Origin: Clostridium sp. OM02-18AC
GTDB lineage: Bacteria > Bacillota > Clostridia > Lachnospirales > Lachnospiraceae
Assembly: GCF_003481825.1 (NCBI RefSeq)
Contig: NZ_QULW01000010.1
Span: 74,673-138,672, forward strand
Direction: 5' to 3'
DNA: 64,000 nucleotides
The position numbers and the translations under genes were made by a program. Within the stretch, counting starts at the first letter, position 1. Each line of letters begins with the position of its first letter. The notes under the pieces were generated by a model. That model was not told the DNA's origin. It did no database searches and saw only the letters and a list, made by a program, of their open reading frames with translations. This document shows positions 43,933 through 52,433 of this stretch, one piece after another.

Positions 43933-44928
43933 TTACAATTCCAGTTCTTTTAATTCTCCCGTTTCGGCCTGATAACGATAGACCTTTCTGCTCAGAATTT
44001 CTTTTTTCTTGTTCATGTAGCGGTTCATCTGCTTGATCCGTTCCAGGATTTCCCGCGGGGTCGTACTGCCCACCGGATGAATATGAAACTCATGGATTCC
44101 CGTAAATGCAACATAATAATCCCCGCCAGCCATCTCAGCCAGTTTCTTCTGTACGCCCGGATACCAGAAACTGATCGCGCCATTCACACTCGGATATGTC
44201 GTAAATATGCTGCTGTTCATCCCGGCTGCAAGTCTGCTTTTTGCTCCTACCGACATGTACGCACCGGTCTGATACTTCGGATTTGCAGACTCTGCCGGAC
44301 TGTTGTACATTCTTGGCACGGAACGAATGTTGGTATTGATCAGTGCCGTCTCCATGAGTTCTTCGGTACTCTTTTCCCATTTTTCTGCAATTTCTTTTTG
44401 GATCTTCGTCGTTGTGAGGCCAAACTCACTGCTGTCTGAGAGCAGCAGATATAAAACCAGTGCCATATCTCCAACCTGTCTGTATATGCAGTGTTTCAAT
44501 GCATACTTGTTGTCTGTATAATTCAGCGGGCGCAAAATCAGCCCGCCTTTGATCTGGTCATACTGATCGATCACACTGCTGATGTCTTTGATGTCGATGT
44601 TTTTCGCGCAGCGCATATTCGCCTCCACAATTTTCCAGATGAAGTCCCATCCTGCTTCCTGAAAGCTCTCGTAAAGGTACTTCATCTCAAATCTGGCTTC
44701 GCCGCCCTCCGTTTTATCTACCGGCGCGATCCGCAGAAAATCTCCAATCAGCGTATCGCTCTCTGTCTGGCTGTATTTATCATTCGTTGCCCGGATAAAA
44801 GCACCTTCCTCTGGATTTTCAGAAACCGCCCCATCTTCAAACAGCTTAAACTTCTAGATGTTTTCCATGCCTGCCATCTTTTCCGTAAGCCGCTTCATAA
44901 ACTCTGTTTTAAATTCCTCATAGTTCAT
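43933..44928 (-). pseudogene. DUF5688-like gene interrupted by an in-frame amber codon
   Basis: An ATG at 44926-44928 with a strong AAGGAGAAG Shine-Dalgarno opens a frame (MNYEEFKTEFMKRLTEKMAG...). It hits TAG at codon 25 (44854-44856) and then runs open for a further 306 codons to 43933. The downstream part includes RQVGDMALVLYLLL and a C-terminal charged region resembling DUF5688 proteins, whose function is unknown. The later internal ATG at 44685 lacks a good ribosome-binding site. Everything except the single TAG looks intact, so this is a recent nonsense mutation, a sequencing error, or a truncated product. It precedes the nuclease by 9 nt. Confidence 0.7.
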
Positions 44929-45001
44929 ACCGTCTTCTCCTTTTCGTTTTCTATATTTCATTATGCAGAACTCACGTTCTTTTTTCCACTGTTTCTTTTG
45001 A

Positions 45002-45030
45002 TAAAAAAAGCCGCGTAAATACGCGGCTTT
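45002..45030 (-). terminator. terminator of ssrA
   Basis: AAAGCCGCGT / ACGCGGCTTT around a short loop, then a run of seven T on the minus strand. Confidence 0.85.
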
Positions 45031-45035
45031 TAGCG

Positions 45036-45372
45036 TGGAGCTGAGGGGAATCGAACCCCTGTCCGAAAATCAATTCCCTGTTCTTCTACTATCATAGTCT
45101 GTTATTTGACATTCCCTCTGCCGCGCGAAAACAGACACCCTCGCAGTTTCAGTAGCTTCATAATACGCCCATGCACGCAAAGCTTAATGCATGTCGTTTC
45201 TCACATAGTCGATGCCAGACTCTTAATGTGTGAGTGCACTAAGGCTGACAGCAGCCATTAGGCTGCGTATGCTAAATTATCTTCAGCGTTTAATTTTAAT
45301 TTTGCCGTTTAACGCACCGCATGCGGATAGCTTCACCAGCTGCATGACCCCCGTCGAAACCAGTACAACCCC
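45036..45372 (-). ncRNA. ssrA: tmRNA (transfer-messenger RNA)
   Basis: 337 nt rescuing stalled ribosomes with SmpB. The 5' GGGGTTG (ending at 45372) pairs with the 3' CAGCTCC, discriminator A (45036). GGTTTCGACGGGGGTCATG and the T-arm AGGGGTTCGATTCCCCT are tmRNA hallmarks. The reading frame resumes at GCA and encodes the 15-residue tag AKLKLNAEDNLAYAA before TAA, the AYAA end being a protease degron. CCA is not encoded. It is a one-piece tmRNA, transcribed from its own promoter, 460 nt from smpB with ilvE between. Confidence 0.95.
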
Positions 45373-45465
45373 TTACTGGCTCACCGTGACTCAGCGGTGA
45401 TACATAACAAATACCTGCTGCAGGCGCATCGCAAAGAAGTGAAACCGCCGCTGCAAGTATGTGAT

Positions 45466-45494
45466 ATTGTAACACCCGGATCCGTTTTTGTCAA
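45466..45494 (-). promoter_or_regulatory. promoter of ssrA, nested in an inverted repeat
   Basis: Minus strand TTGACA (45489-45494), 17 nt, TACAAT (45466-45471). An 11-bp inverted repeat, ACACCCGGATC / GATCCGGGTGT, puts the -35 in its loop and one arm in the spacer. The same repeat would fold as a hairpin in ilvE read-through RNA. The pre-tmRNA leader would be about 90 nt. Confidence 0.68.
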
Positions 45495-45559
45495 CGAGAT
45501 CCGGGTGTCTAAATTTTCAACTTCTGGTTTAAAAATCAAATGTTTCTTGCCTGATTTTC

Positions 45560-46585
45560 TTATTTGATCTTGTGGATCCATCCTTCTGGAGCTTCGATCT
45601 TGCCCATCTGGATGCCGGTTAAGGTATCATACAGCTTCTGGGTAACCGGTCCCATCTTCTCCATGCCGCTCGGGAAGCAGATCTCTTTGCCGTGGTCTAC
45701 CACCTTGCCTACCGGGGAGATAACAGCTGCGGTACCGCACAGACCGCACTCTGCGAAATCGCCAAGTTCGGACAGTTTTACCGGGCGCTGGGTTACCTTC
45801 ATGCCAAGATAGTGCTCTGCTACATAAACCAGGGAACGTCTGGTAATAGACGGCAGAATGGAATCAGACTTCGGAGTTACAAGCTCACCGTCTTTGGTTA
45901 CAAATAAGAAGTTTGCACCGCCAGTCTCCTCTACATAAGTTCTGGTTGCCGGATCCAGGAACATGTTCTCATCGAATCCGTTGTCGTGTGCAACCTCATG
46001 TGCGTGTAAGCTCATTGCATAGTTTAAACCAGCTTTTACATGACCGGTTCCGTGAGGTGCCGCACGGTCGAAGTCACTGACACAGATGGTGATCGGCTTT
46101 GCGCCGCCCTTGAAGTACGGACCTACCGGAGTTACCAGGATACGGAACTGATACTCGTTAGACGGTTTCACACCGATAACCGGGCCTGATGCAAACATGT
46201 ACGGGCGGATGTAAAGGGTTGCTCCACTGCCATACGGCGGTACCCATGCCTCGTTTGCCTTTACGACTTTATCGAGTGCATCCATGAAACGCTCCTTCGG
46301 GAACTGCGGCATCTCCAGTCTTGCGCAGGAGTCCATCATACGCTCTGCGTTTAAGTCCGGGCGGAAGGTTACGATGCTGCCATCCTCGGTGGTGTATGCT
46401 TTTAAGCCCTCGAAGCACTCCTGGCAGTACTGCAGGATGCCTGCGCACTCGTTGATTACGACGTTTGGATCCTCAGTCAGGGTTCCTTCATCCCACTTTC
46501 CGTCTTTATAGTTTGACACATAACGGTAATCAGTGGTTACATAACTGAATCCGATATTGCCCCAGTCAAGATTTTTCTTTTCCAT
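45560..46585 (-). CDS. ilvE: branched-chain amino acid aminotransferase
   Basis: A 341-residue class IV PLP aminotransferase making and breaking valine, leucine and isoleucine. The PLP lysine lies in HVKAGLNYAMS, with ECFEGLKAY, YIRPYMFASG, YVEETGGANFLFV and ECGLCGTAAVISPV as further family blocks. The frame extends 57 codons upstream, but GGAGGATAAGACA precedes the ATG at 46583-46585, which is taken as the start. It has its own promoter carrying a palindrome and a CodY-like box. Confidence 0.95.
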   Translation of the reverse strand: MEKKNLDWGNIGFSYVTTDYRYVSNYKDGKWDEGTLTEDPNVVINECAGILQYCQECFEGLKAYTTEDGSIVTFRPDLNAERMMDSCARLEMPQFPKERFMDALDKVVKANEAWVPPYGSGATLYIRPYMFASGPVIGVKPSNEYQFRILVTPVGPYFKGGAKPITICVSDFDRAAPHGTGHVKAGLNYAMSLHAHEVAHDNGFDENMFLDPATRTYVEETGGANFLFVTKDGELVTPKSDSILPSITRRSLVYVAEHYLGMKVTQRPVKLSELGDFAECGLCGTAAVISPVGKVVDHGKEICFPSGMEKMGPVTQKLYDTLTGIQMGKIEAPEGWIHKIK

Positions 46586-46691
46586 TGTCTTATCCTCCAT
46601 CTCTGGTTTCCCATGGACCCTGATGCGGTATCCTGTTGCTTTTGCCGTTTTGTCATCCGCGGGAAGATTTGTAATCGATTGATTAATGAAC

Positions 46692-46733
46692 ATTATAGCC
46701 CTGACTGTTCTGAAAATCAATGGTTGATTTTCA
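46692..46733 (-). promoter_or_regulatory. ilvE promoter with palindromic operator candidate
   Basis: Minus strand TTGATT (46715-46720), 17 nt, TATAAT (46692-46697). A perfect inverted repeat, TGAAAATCAA-TGG-TTGATTTTCA (46711-46733), covers the -35. GATTTTCAGAACAGT (46704-46718) matches the CodY box AATTTTCWGAAAATT at 12 of 15 positions. Confidence 0.6.
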
Positions 46734-46839
46734 ATTTGACTATACATGTGCTTCATATTAGATATGACTATTTCTTATATCCATGCAGTTTTTCATAACC
46801 ACAAGATCTATCTTGCAGATTTTCTTCCCACAAAAAAGT

Positions 46840-47301
46840 TTACCGCAGTTTCTGCTTATAATCCCGCTCCACTTCACGTCTCGCATCTTTTTTCGCAATA
46901 TCGTCGCGTTTATCATACAGCTTCTTACCGCGTGCCAGACCGATCTCGACCTTTACCAGGCTGCCTTTAAAATAAACCTGGAGCGGCACCAGGGTCAGGC
47001 CTTTTTCGCGGATCTTGCCTTCCAGTTTGTTGATCTCGCTGCGATGCATGAGCAATTTACGTGCACGGAGCGGATCTTTGTTGAAGATGTTGCCTTTCTC
47101 ATACGGGTTGATGTGCATACCATAAATGTATACTTCATTTTTGTCGATGCGGACAAACGCTTCCTTCACGCTGCACTTTCCCATACGGATGGACTTGACT
47201 TCGGTTCCAAACAGTTCAATGCCGCACTCAAATTTCTCGTCAATAAAATAATCATGATAGGCCTTCTTATTGTTGGCTACCAGTTTGATTGCTTCTTTCA
47301 C
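46840..47301 (-). CDS. smpB: SsrA-binding protein SmpB
   Basis: A 153-residue RNA-binding protein that escorts tmRNA to stalled ribosomes. IKLVANNKKAYHDYFI, GIELFGTEVKSIRMG, EVYIYGMHINPYEKGN and the basic tail KKDARREVERDYKQKLR are canonical. Translation starts at GTG (47299-47301) after AGGAGGTTTTGTT. It lies between rnr and ilvE, with ssrA further downstream, the usual Firmicute secG-rnr-smpB-ssrA neighbourhood interrupted by ilvE. Confidence 0.97.
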   Translation of the reverse strand: MKEAIKLVANNKKAYHDYFIDEKFECGIELFGTEVKSIRMGKCSVKEAFVRIDKNEVYIYGMHINPYEKGNIFNKDPLRARKLLMHRSEINKLEGKIREKGLTLVPLQVYFKGSLVKVEIGLARGKKLYDKRDDIAKKDARREVERDYKQKLR

Positions 47302-47406
47302 AACAAAACCTCCTGTCTTTTCTCCGGTTTTCGTGGAATTTCCAGGAACAACGCTGCTGTCCGTGTTCCAGTCTTCTCTGCCGGCACAGCAGCAGCCCTG
47401 TTTCCT

Positions 47407-49554
47407 CTACGCTTCCTCCGGAAGCTCCATATTCTTCGCCGGAATAAAATCGATTGTCTTGGTTAACCGGTCGGTTCCGGTTACCACCACCTGGATCTTC
47501 TGTCCAAGCTTATAGGTTTTTCCGCTCATTTCTCCGTGCAGTTCCATGCGCTCTTCATTGAACACATAGTAATCTCCGTGCAGCTCGTTGACATGCACAA
47601 GACCTTCTACGGTATTCGGGAGCTCCACATAGAAGCCCCAGTTCGTCACACCGGAAATCACACCCTCAAAGATCTCACCGATGCGTTTGGACATATACTC
47701 GCACTTCTTGAGCTTGATGGTTTCGCGCTCTGCTTCTTCCGCGCGGCGCTCCGTTGCGGAGCACTGAATGGTCACTCCGGTCAGAATCTTGTCGTAATGG
47801 GCGATGCGCTTCTCGCTTAAGCCGCCCCGCAGGTTTTCCTTAATGATACGGTGGATCTGCAGATCCGGATAACGGCGGATCGGGGACGTGAAATGGGTAT
47901 AATACTTTGCTGCCAGGCCAAAATGTCCGCTGCAGACCGGCATGTACTTTGCCTGCTTCATGGAGCGCAGGGTCAGACGGCTGATCAGTGCCTCTTCCTC
48001 GGTTCCTTCAATCTTCTTTAAAAGTTTCTGCAGTTCTTTCGGATGCACTTCCCCGTCGTGTGTGCGGATGGTGTAGCCAAAGTTGTTGATAAAGACGCCC
48101 AGGCGTTTCATCTTCTCCGGGTCCGGGTTATCGTGGGTCCGGTATACAAACGGGATTTCCTGCCAGAAATAATCCTCTGCGATGGTCTCGTTCGCCATCA
48201 GCATAAAGTCTTCGATGATCTTGGTTGCCGCGTTCCGCTCATATGGCTTGATGTCCACCGGCTTTCCCTTTTCATCCAGAATGATCTTGGACTCCGGGAA
48301 ATCAAAATCGATGGAGCCGCGCTGACGCCGTTTTTCACGCAGGATATCGGCCAGCTCTTTCATCAAATCAAACATATCCACGAAATCCGCATATTCTGCC
48401 ATGGTGTCCGGGTCGCGGTCTGTCACAATGGCATTGACTGCCGTGTAGGTCATGCGCCGGTCAACCCGGATCACGGTTTCCGCGATCTCATGCCCCAGCA
48501 CGCGGCCCTGCGGGTCGATCTCCATAATGCAGCTTAATGCCAGACGGTCTGTTCCTGCATTCAAAGAGCAGATGCCATTGGAAAGCTTATGCGGAAGCAT
48601 CGGGATAACACGGTCTACCAGATAGACACTGGTGCCGCGGTTTAACGCCTCCTCATCGAGCGGGCTGCCCTCGGTCACATAGTGGCTGACATCCGCAATG
48701 TGGACACCCAGCTTGTAGCCGTAGCTTTCCCGGCTGATGGTAATGGCATCGTCGAGGTCTTTCGCGTCTTCCCCGTCGATGGTAACCGTCTGCCAGTCGC
48801 GGATATCCTTTCTTCCAGCCATGTCAGCCTTATCCACCTCATCCGGGATGCGGCTCACCTGCTTCATGACCTCCGGCGGGTATTCCTCCGGAATGCCGTA
48901 AGCTTTTACGATCGATAAAATATCGGTTCCTGGATCGTTTACATGGCCGATGATCTCCGTGATAATGCCCTCCGGATTCTTGCGTTCCCCGCCAAAATCA
49001 GTCAGACGCACAACAACCTTATGGCCCGTCACCGCACCCATATCCTTGCCCTGCGGAATAAATACATCGGCATTGATCTTCTGGTTGTCCGGCACCACAA
49101 AGCCAAAATTTTTATTTTTCTGGTAAAAGCCCACCAGGGTCTGGTTTGCACGCTCCAGCACCTTGATCACCGCTCCCTCCGGGCGTTTGCCCTTTGCTGC
49201 CGGGCTTGCCGTAATCTGCACCGTATCGCCATGCATGGCATCCTTCGTTTTTTCTGCCGGAATAAACACGTCCTGGTCCATGCCCTCCACGGTCACAAAA
49301 CCAAAGCCTTTTGCATGGCCGCAAAAAGTTCCGACCATGGTAAATGCCTCCGGCTTTCCGTATTTGCCGCGCTTGGAAAGGCCAACCTTACCGTCTGCCA
49401 CCAGGGCATCCAGAACTTCTTTTAACTCATCCCGTTTTTCCCGCGGGACATCTAACAGCATAGCCAGTTCTTTGATCTTCATGGGAACGTAGGTCGGATC
49501 GTTGATCAAGACCAGCATTGCTTCTTTTCTTTCTTTTAATAACTCTTCTGTCAT
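47407..49554 (-). CDS. rnr: ribonuclease R
   Basis: A 715-residue 3'-5' exoribonuclease of the RNB family. It has an N-terminal helix-turn-helix/cold-shock region (TMVGTFCGHAKGFGFV), the RNB catalytic block DGEDAKDLDDAITI with Mg2+-binding aspartates, LGVHIADVSHYV, and a C-terminal S1 domain (GEIFEGVISGVTNWGFYVEL). It degrades structured RNA and works with SmpB-tmRNA to remove non-stop mRNA. It is 105 nt upstream of smpB and separated from secG by a terminator. Confidence 0.96.
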   Translation of the reverse strand: MTEELLKERKEAMLVLINDPTYVPMKIKELAMLLDVPREKRDELKEVLDALVADGKVGLSKRGKYGKPEAFTMVGTFCGHAKGFGFVTVEGMDQDVFIPAEKTKDAMHGDTVQITASPAAKGKRPEGAVIKVLERANQTLVGFYQKNKNFGFVVPDNQKINADVFIPQGKDMGAVTGHKVVVRLTDFGGERKNPEGIITEIIGHVNDPGTDILSIVKAYGIPEEYPPEVMKQVSRIPDEVDKADMAGRKDIRDWQTVTIDGEDAKDLDDAITISRESYGYKLGVHIADVSHYVTEGSPLDEEALNRGTSVYLVDRVIPMLPHKLSNGICSLNAGTDRLALSCIMEIDPQGRVLGHEIAETVIRVDRRMTYTAVNAIVTDRDPDTMAEYADFVDMFDLMKELADILREKRRQRGSIDFDFPESKIILDEKGKPVDIKPYERNAATKIIEDFMLMANETIAEDYFWQEIPFVYRTHDNPDPEKMKRLGVFINNFGYTIRTHDGEVHPKELQKLLKKIEGTEEEALISRLTLRSMKQAKYMPVCSGHFGLAAKYYTHFTSPIRRYPDLQIHRIIKENLRGGLSEKRIAHYDKILTGVTIQCSATERRAEEAERETIKLKKCEYMSKRIGEIFEGVISGVTNWGFYVELPNTVEGLVHVNELHGDYYVFNEERMELHGEMSGKTYKLGQKIQVVVTGTDRLTKTIDFIPAKNMELPEEA

Positions 49555-49573
49555 AATTCCTCTCTTTTAAACG

Positions 49574-49605
49574 AAAAGCACCCTTGTTTCCAAGAGTGCT
49601 TTTTC
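49574..49605 (-). terminator. terminator between secG and rnr
   Basis: AAGCACTCTTG / CAAGGGTGCTT hairpin, with TTTTCGTTT following on the minus strand. It probably limits secG read-through into rnr. Confidence 0.68.
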
Positions 49606-49611
49606 TTATGC

Positions 49612-49839
49612 TTAGACTAAGTTTAATACGATTGCCAGTACCATGAATGCTACTGCAGCAAATGTCGTGAACTTTTCCAGGGTTCCTTCCATGGAACGTC
49701 CCTTATTCTTTCCCCAGTAAGTCTCTGCCATACCGCCGATCGCGCCAAGGCCCTCAGACTTTCCTTCCTGAAGTAATACGATCACGGTCAAAGCCAGACA
49801 TATAAGAACGAAGATCACGGATAAAATCGTTTTCAGCAT
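49612..49839 (-). CDS. secG: protein translocase subunit SecG
   Basis: A 75-residue membrane protein with two helices (about 4-21 and 54-74). The SecG loop LLQEGKSEGLGAIGG and the GKNKGRSMEGTLEKFT block lie between them. It assists SecYE-SecA protein export. Good family match and length; AGGAGGTG precedes the ATG. Confidence 0.95.
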   Translation of the reverse strand: MLKTILSVIFVLICLALTVIVLLQEGKSEGLGAIGGMAETYWGKNKGRSMEGTLEKFTTFAAVAFMVLAIVLNLV

Positions 49840-49992
49840 CTAAATGCACCTCCTAATAGTCAAACACTGACATTCTAACATAGCCAGACTGAAAATACAA
49901 GCGTTTTTCTCGCTGCCAGCCCCAGAATGCACAGAAAAGACAGTTCTAACATCATTTGTGTCAGATTCCAGTACATTTTTTGTTTTCTGCAC

Positions 49993-52413
49993 TTAGCTTC
50001 TTAACTCAATACCATAGGTCTTGTTCAGCTGTTTGAGAATCTTCTTCACATATCCGTCTACGCTGTCTGCGCCAAAGGCCTCGTCCTTCGGAGTGAACAA
50101 AACAGTAAATGCCATGGATTTCTTGCTTCCTAAAATCTGTTTTCCTTCGTAAACGTCAAACAGGGTGACATCCTTGACGAAACCGCATGCTTCACGGATG
50201 CAGGTCTCAACCTGTCCGCAAGTAATGTCTTTGTCCATAACCAGAGCCAGGTCACGTTTCTCCTCTGCGAATTTTGGAAGCGGCTCAAATACCGGAGCCT
50301 TGCCATACCATTTTTCCAGAGCTTTCATGCTGATCTCCAGAACATAGGCATCCTCACGCATTGCCTCGTCTTTCATGATCTCGTATTTTACCTTGCCGAG
50401 ATAACCGATTTCCTCGCCCTCACAGAAAATTGCTGCGGTCTGGTACGGATGTAAAAACGGCTTTTCTGCCTTCTCGTAGGTAAAGGAAACATGCAGAACG
50501 TCTGCAACGGTCTCTGCCATACCCTTTAAGGTAAAGAAGGACTCGTTCTTGCCGAATACACCGATGCAAAGAGTCTCACGCTCTTCCGGATACTCGGTCA
50601 GCGGCAGGGACTTCGGAATGAATGCGTTTCCGATCTCGAAAATACGGCCCTCGAAGATGCCTCTCTTCTGGTTGCGTCCCATTGCGTGAATCATCTGCGG
50701 AGCCAGGGTGGTTCTCATCAGGGACAGATCCTCGTTGATCGGGTTCATGATGCGGATCGCCTTACGCTCCGGTGCGTCCTCTGCAAAGCCCATCTGGTCT
50801 AAATCAGACGGGGAGAAGAAGGAATAATGGATTCCCTCGAATGCACCAACGCTGCACAGTGCTCTCTTCACCTTCAGGATGGTCTTCTGACGCAGGTTGC
50901 TTCCACCGATGGTTACCTTTGCAGTCGGGAGGAAGGTGGATTTGATGTGGTCATAGCCGTACATACGGATGACTTCCTCTGCGACATCCGGGTAATCCTC
51001 CATGTCCTCGCGGTATGCCGGGAAGTGCAGGGTCAGCTCGTCGCCGTTGATTTCCGGCTGGAAGTTTAAACCGGTCAGGATGCGGACGATATCCTCATCC
51101 GGAACGGTAATGCCCAGAACTCCGTTTACTTTCTTAATGCTGGTCTTAAAGGTAACCGGCTCTAAGGAATTTCCGGTGTTGACGTTCTTGTGGGTCCTGG
51201 ACACCTTTCCGGCACCAAGCTCTTCTATCAGATGCAGGGCACGCTTCATGGCCATCTCGGTTGCGTACTCATCGACACCCTTTGCATATCTCTGGCTTGC
51301 GTCGGAAGACTGGCCCAGGGCACGGGAGCTTCTGCGGATGTTGTCGCGGGCAAATTTTGCAGACTCAAACATAACCTCGGTGGTCGTATCGCGGATCTCA
51401 GAATTTAAGCCGCCCATGATACCAGCCAGTGCAACCGGCTTCTTGCCGTCACAGATGACCAGATTATTCGGATTTAAGGTGAACTCCTTCTCATCCAGAG
51501 TAACGATCTTCTCACCCTCGGCTGCACGTCTTACCTGGATTGCGTTGCCCTCCAGGAAGTCACAGTCGAATGCGTGAAGCGGCTGCCCCAGCTCACGCAT
51601 GATGTAGTTGGTAATATCAACGATGTTGGAAATGGAGTTGTTGCCGACCAGGGCCAGACGTCTTCTCATCCATGCCGGGGACTGTCCCAGCTTGACATCA
51701 TATACATAGTGGGCAATGTAGCGCGGGCAGAGATCCTGTGCGTCTACGGTAACCTCAAAGCCCTCTTTTTCCACCTCCGTCTCAGTGTAATCCAGAGCCG
51801 GGGTTTTCAGCGGCTGTCCCAGTGCTGCTGCCACCTCTCTTGCCAGACCGAAAATGCTCTGGCAGTCCGGACGGTTTGCCGTGATGGAAACATCGAAGAT
51901 CCAGTCGTTTAATCCGGTCAGTTCCTTTACATCGGCACCAATCTCGGCATCCTCCGGAAGAACCAGAAGTCCGTTGTAGCCGGCACCCGGATACAGGTCT
52001 TCATTTAAGCCAAGCTCGGTTCCGGAGCAGAGCATACCGTGGGACTCATAGCCTCTTAATTTTCCTTTTTTAATGGTAGCCACACCTTCAATGGTAACGT
52101 GGTCTTTTGCAGTTGCATAAACCTGTGCTCCAACCATAGCAACCGGGTACTTGCCACCTGCCTTGACATTGTCCGCGCCGCAGCAGATCTGTAAGAGCTC
52201 CGGGCCGCCTACGTTGACCTGGCACACGTGAAGATGGGTCTCCGGGATCGGCTCGCAGGACTCCACGTAACCAACCACGATTCCGCTGATGTCTTTACCC
52301 ACCTGCCATTTTTCTTCTACTTCAAATCCACAGTCAAAGAGTTTGGTCTCCAGTTCATCTGCGGAAACATTGATATCTACATAGTCATTTAACCAGCTTA
52401 ATGGTACAAGCAT
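49993..52413 (-). CDS. pheT: phenylalanyl-tRNA synthetase beta subunit
   Basis: An 806-residue subunit opening MLVPLSWLNDYVDINVSADE. It has an EMAP/tRNA-binding domain (about 40-150), B3/B4 editing domains (DITANRPDCQSIFGLARE in the DVS-start form), a B5 domain, the catalytic-like core and a C-terminal ferredoxin-fold anticodon-binding domain. It pairs with PheS in an alpha2beta2 enzyme. It starts 20 nt after pheS; AGGAGG lies before the ATG. Confidence 0.97.
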   Translation of the reverse strand: MLVPLSWLNDYVDINVSADELETKLFDCGFEVEEKWQVGKDISGIVVGYVESCEPIPETHLHVCQVNVGGPELLQICCGADNVKAGGKYPVAMVGAQVYATAKDHVTIEGVATIKKGKLRGYESHGMLCSGTELGLNEDLYPGAGYNGLLVLPEDAEIGADVKELTGLNDWIFDVSITANRPDCQSIFGLAREVAAALGQPLKTPALDYTETEVEKEGFEVTVDAQDLCPRYIAHYVYDVKLGQSPAWMRRRLALVGNNSISNIVDITNYIMRELGQPLHAFDCDFLEGNAIQVRRAAEGEKIVTLDEKEFTLNPNNLVICDGKKPVALAGIMGGLNSEIRDTTTEVMFESAKFARDNIRRSSRALGQSSDASQRYAKGVDEYATEMAMKRALHLIEELGAGKVSRTHKNVNTGNSLEPVTFKTSIKKVNGVLGITVPDEDIVRILTGLNFQPEINGDELTLHFPAYREDMEDYPDVAEEVIRMYGYDHIKSTFLPTAKVTIGGSNLRQKTILKVKRALCSVGAFEGIHYSFFSPSDLDQMGFAEDAPERKAIRIMNPINEDLSLMRTTLAPQMIHAMGRNQKRGIFEGRIFEIGNAFIPKSLPLTEYPEERETLCIGVFGKNESFFTLKGMAETVADVLHVSFTYEKAEKPFLHPYQTAAIFCEGEEIGYLGKVKYEIMKDEAMREDAYVLEISMKALEKWYGKAPVFEPLPKFAEEKRDLALVMDKDITCGQVETCIREACGFVKDVTLFDVYEGKQILGSKKSMAFTVLFTPKDEAFGADSVDGYVKKILKQLNKTYGIELRS

Positions 52414-52433
52414 TTCTAATCCTCCTGTCCTGA

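Noticed and set aside
45471..45509. Inverted repeat after ilvE as a simple intrinsic terminator
   Set aside because: No U-tract follows on the minus strand, and a consensus promoter for ssrA uses the same bases.
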